Shown here piece by piece: positions 13,919 through 14,989 of a stretch of 14,989 nt of DNA (positions are counted from its first letter, which is position 1; the number at the start of each line of letters is the position of its first letter). Source of the stretch: Deltaproteobacteria bacterium UBA7527 (GTDB lineage: Bacteria; Desulfobacterota; Syntrophorhabdia; Syntrophorhabdales; Syntrophorhabdaceae); NCBI GenBank assembly GCA_002478225.1, contig DLMV01000016.1:1-14989 (forward strand), read 5' to 3'. The notes under the pieces were generated by a model. It was given only the letters and a program-made list of their open reading frames with translations. It did no database searches and was not told the origin of the DNA. The translations under genes were made by a program, and so were the position numbers.

Positions 13919-14989
13919 ATGACGACGAACACGCCATTGGACTGGGAAAAGATAATCCTTGGCTTTAAAAGGACTACCCGCCAGTTCCTTGAGGATATCG
14001 TTGAGAATATCAGTGAATCCTTCATCGTGACCGACCTGCAGGGAAAGCTGGTATTCTTTAATAAAGGCTCGGAGAAACTCTTCCTTTACAGTCCTGAGGA
14101 GGTTATCGGCAGGCACATAGCGATGCTTGGAGCTATACAGCCGAATGTGCTTGCCGAGATCAGGAACGGGAATACATTTCGCGGAGAGATCTCGTTGCTG
14201 AAAAAATCAGGGGAACGATTTCCCTCTTTTGTCATCTGCATACCTTTAAGGGATGAGGACGGAAGAACAATGGGCATGATAGGAGCAGCGAGGGACCTGA
14301 CCAAAGAAAAAGAAAAAGAAGAAGCTGAACGGGAGATCAGCAGGCTTAAGGAATTCAGCGAGAACTTAATTGCCTCACTCAATGACGGTATTCAGATAAT
14401 AGATGGGCGCGGATACATTACATATATCAACAAACGGTTTGAAGAGATCGTGGGGTATGGAAGAGAGGAAATAATCGGGAAATATTACGGATCATTTATC
14501 GCCAAAGAGGCATTCGAACGCTTTGCGAAAGAGATGAACGCAGGCGACAACGGGGAGAGGAAGGAAAAAAAGGTATTTGAATCTACCTTTGTCACAAAAG
14601 ACAACAGGAAGATACCGGTACTTGTAAGTTCGTCTTCTCTCTATGAAGGTAAAAACAGCAAAGGTACGATAAATGTTGTTACAGATATTACGGAAATAAA
14701 TATTCTCAAGGAAGAGCTTTTTCAGTCTGAAAAGATGACATTGCTGGGAAAGCTGGCGGGGGAGATCGCGCACGAGATCAACAACCCTTTGGGCGGATTG
14801 ATCATCGCCATCCAGATGCTTGTTGAAGATATAGGGAAGAAAGGGCGCATTCAAAAGAAAACATTGCTCAAAGAGCTTAGGGAGATGGAGAACGACGCAA
14901 GCAGATGCAGAAGATTTATCGGGAAGGTGCTGAACTTTGCTAAAATGATCCCCGAAGAAAAGACCATGTTAAATATTCACAATATGATT
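13919..14989 (+). CDS. Soluble PAS-PAS sensor histidine kinase, 5' part (C-terminus outside window)
   Basis: The first 357 residues of a two-component sensor kinase are visible; the frame runs open off the window edge. Order: PAS 1 at about 24-130 (ENISESFIVTDLQGKLVFFN), a charged coiled-coil linker at about 128-150 (KEKEKEEAEREISRLKEF), PAS 2 at about 150-262 (LNDGIQIIDGRGYITYINKRF), then a HisKA dimerization domain with the H-box AGEIAHEINNP and phospho-acceptor H285. The ATPase domain should follow beyond the edge. There is no transmembrane segment, so it senses a cytoplasmic signal. The NNP after the H-box His is typical of NtrB/AtoS-like kinases, which often pair with sigma-54 activators, but no regulator is visible. 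ATG 13919 has only a weak ribosome binding site. GTG 13883 and ATG 13826 are in frame, but the first lies upstream of the predicted transcription start and the second within repeat B. Confidence 0.88.
   Translation, partial: MTTNTPLDWEKIILGFKRTTRQFLEDIVENISESFIVTDLQGKLVFFNKGSEKLFLYSPEEVIGRHIAMLGAIQPNVLAEIRNGNTFRGEISLLKKSGERFPSFVICIPLRDEDGRTMGMIGAARDLTKEKEKEEAEREISRLKEFSENLIASLNDGIQIIDGRGYITYINKRFEEIVGYGREEIIGKYYGSFIAKEAFERFAKEMNAGDNGERKEKKVFESTFVTKDNRKIPVLVSSSSLYEGKNSKGTINVVTDITEINILKEELFQSEKMTLLGKLAGEIAHEINNPLGGLIIAIQMLVEDIGKKGRIQKKTLLKELREMENDASRCRRFIGKVLNFAKMIPEEKTMLNIHNMI

Overview
The window looks like a chromosomal housekeeping region from an environmental bacterium. All genes are on the + strand and packed tightly, often overlapping by 4 to 26 bp. 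The order infB - DUF503 (ylxP) - rbfA - nrnA - truB - rpsO - pnp - M16 peptidase - dut resembles the layout I know from Desulfobacterota (Geobacter-like) and Nitrospirota. The DHH-CBS-CBS-nucleotidyltransferase fusion is also typical of those groups and of Aquificota. I therefore favour Nitrospirota or a former deltaproteobacterium, as an inference from gene order and domain architecture only.

Region 1 (1-3055) holds the 3' part of infB (cut by the window edge at the G1 motif), ylxP, rbfA and nrnA: translation initiation, 30S maturation and recycling of short RNAs or pAp. Region 2 (3208-9024) holds truB, rpsO, pnp, an M16 zinc peptidase, dut and xerD: tRNA modification, ribosomal protein S15, RNA decay, proteolysis, dUTP removal and chromosome dimer resolution. 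Region 3 (9191-12582) holds an 879-residue tRNA CCA/A-adding fusion protein and scpA, which overlap by 4 bp. Region 4 (12786-13643) is a lone sppA signal peptide peptidase. Region 5 (13919 to the edge) is the first 357 residues of a soluble PAS-PAS histidine kinase, apparently with its own promoter.

The structure not explained by genes lies in the gaps. Only four gaps exceed 20 bp (3056-3207, 9025-9190, 12583-12785, 13644-13918), and each holds a degenerate palindromic repeat built from stuttered short words. The first two are direct copies of an AT-rich family (A). The last two are copies of a second family (B), placed in opposite orientation on either side of sppA and sharing a 22-bp perfect match. 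I see no CRISPR array, transposase, tRNA, rRNA or convincing rho-independent terminator, and no clear new defence or biosynthetic system. The repeat families are the best candidates for something undescribed.
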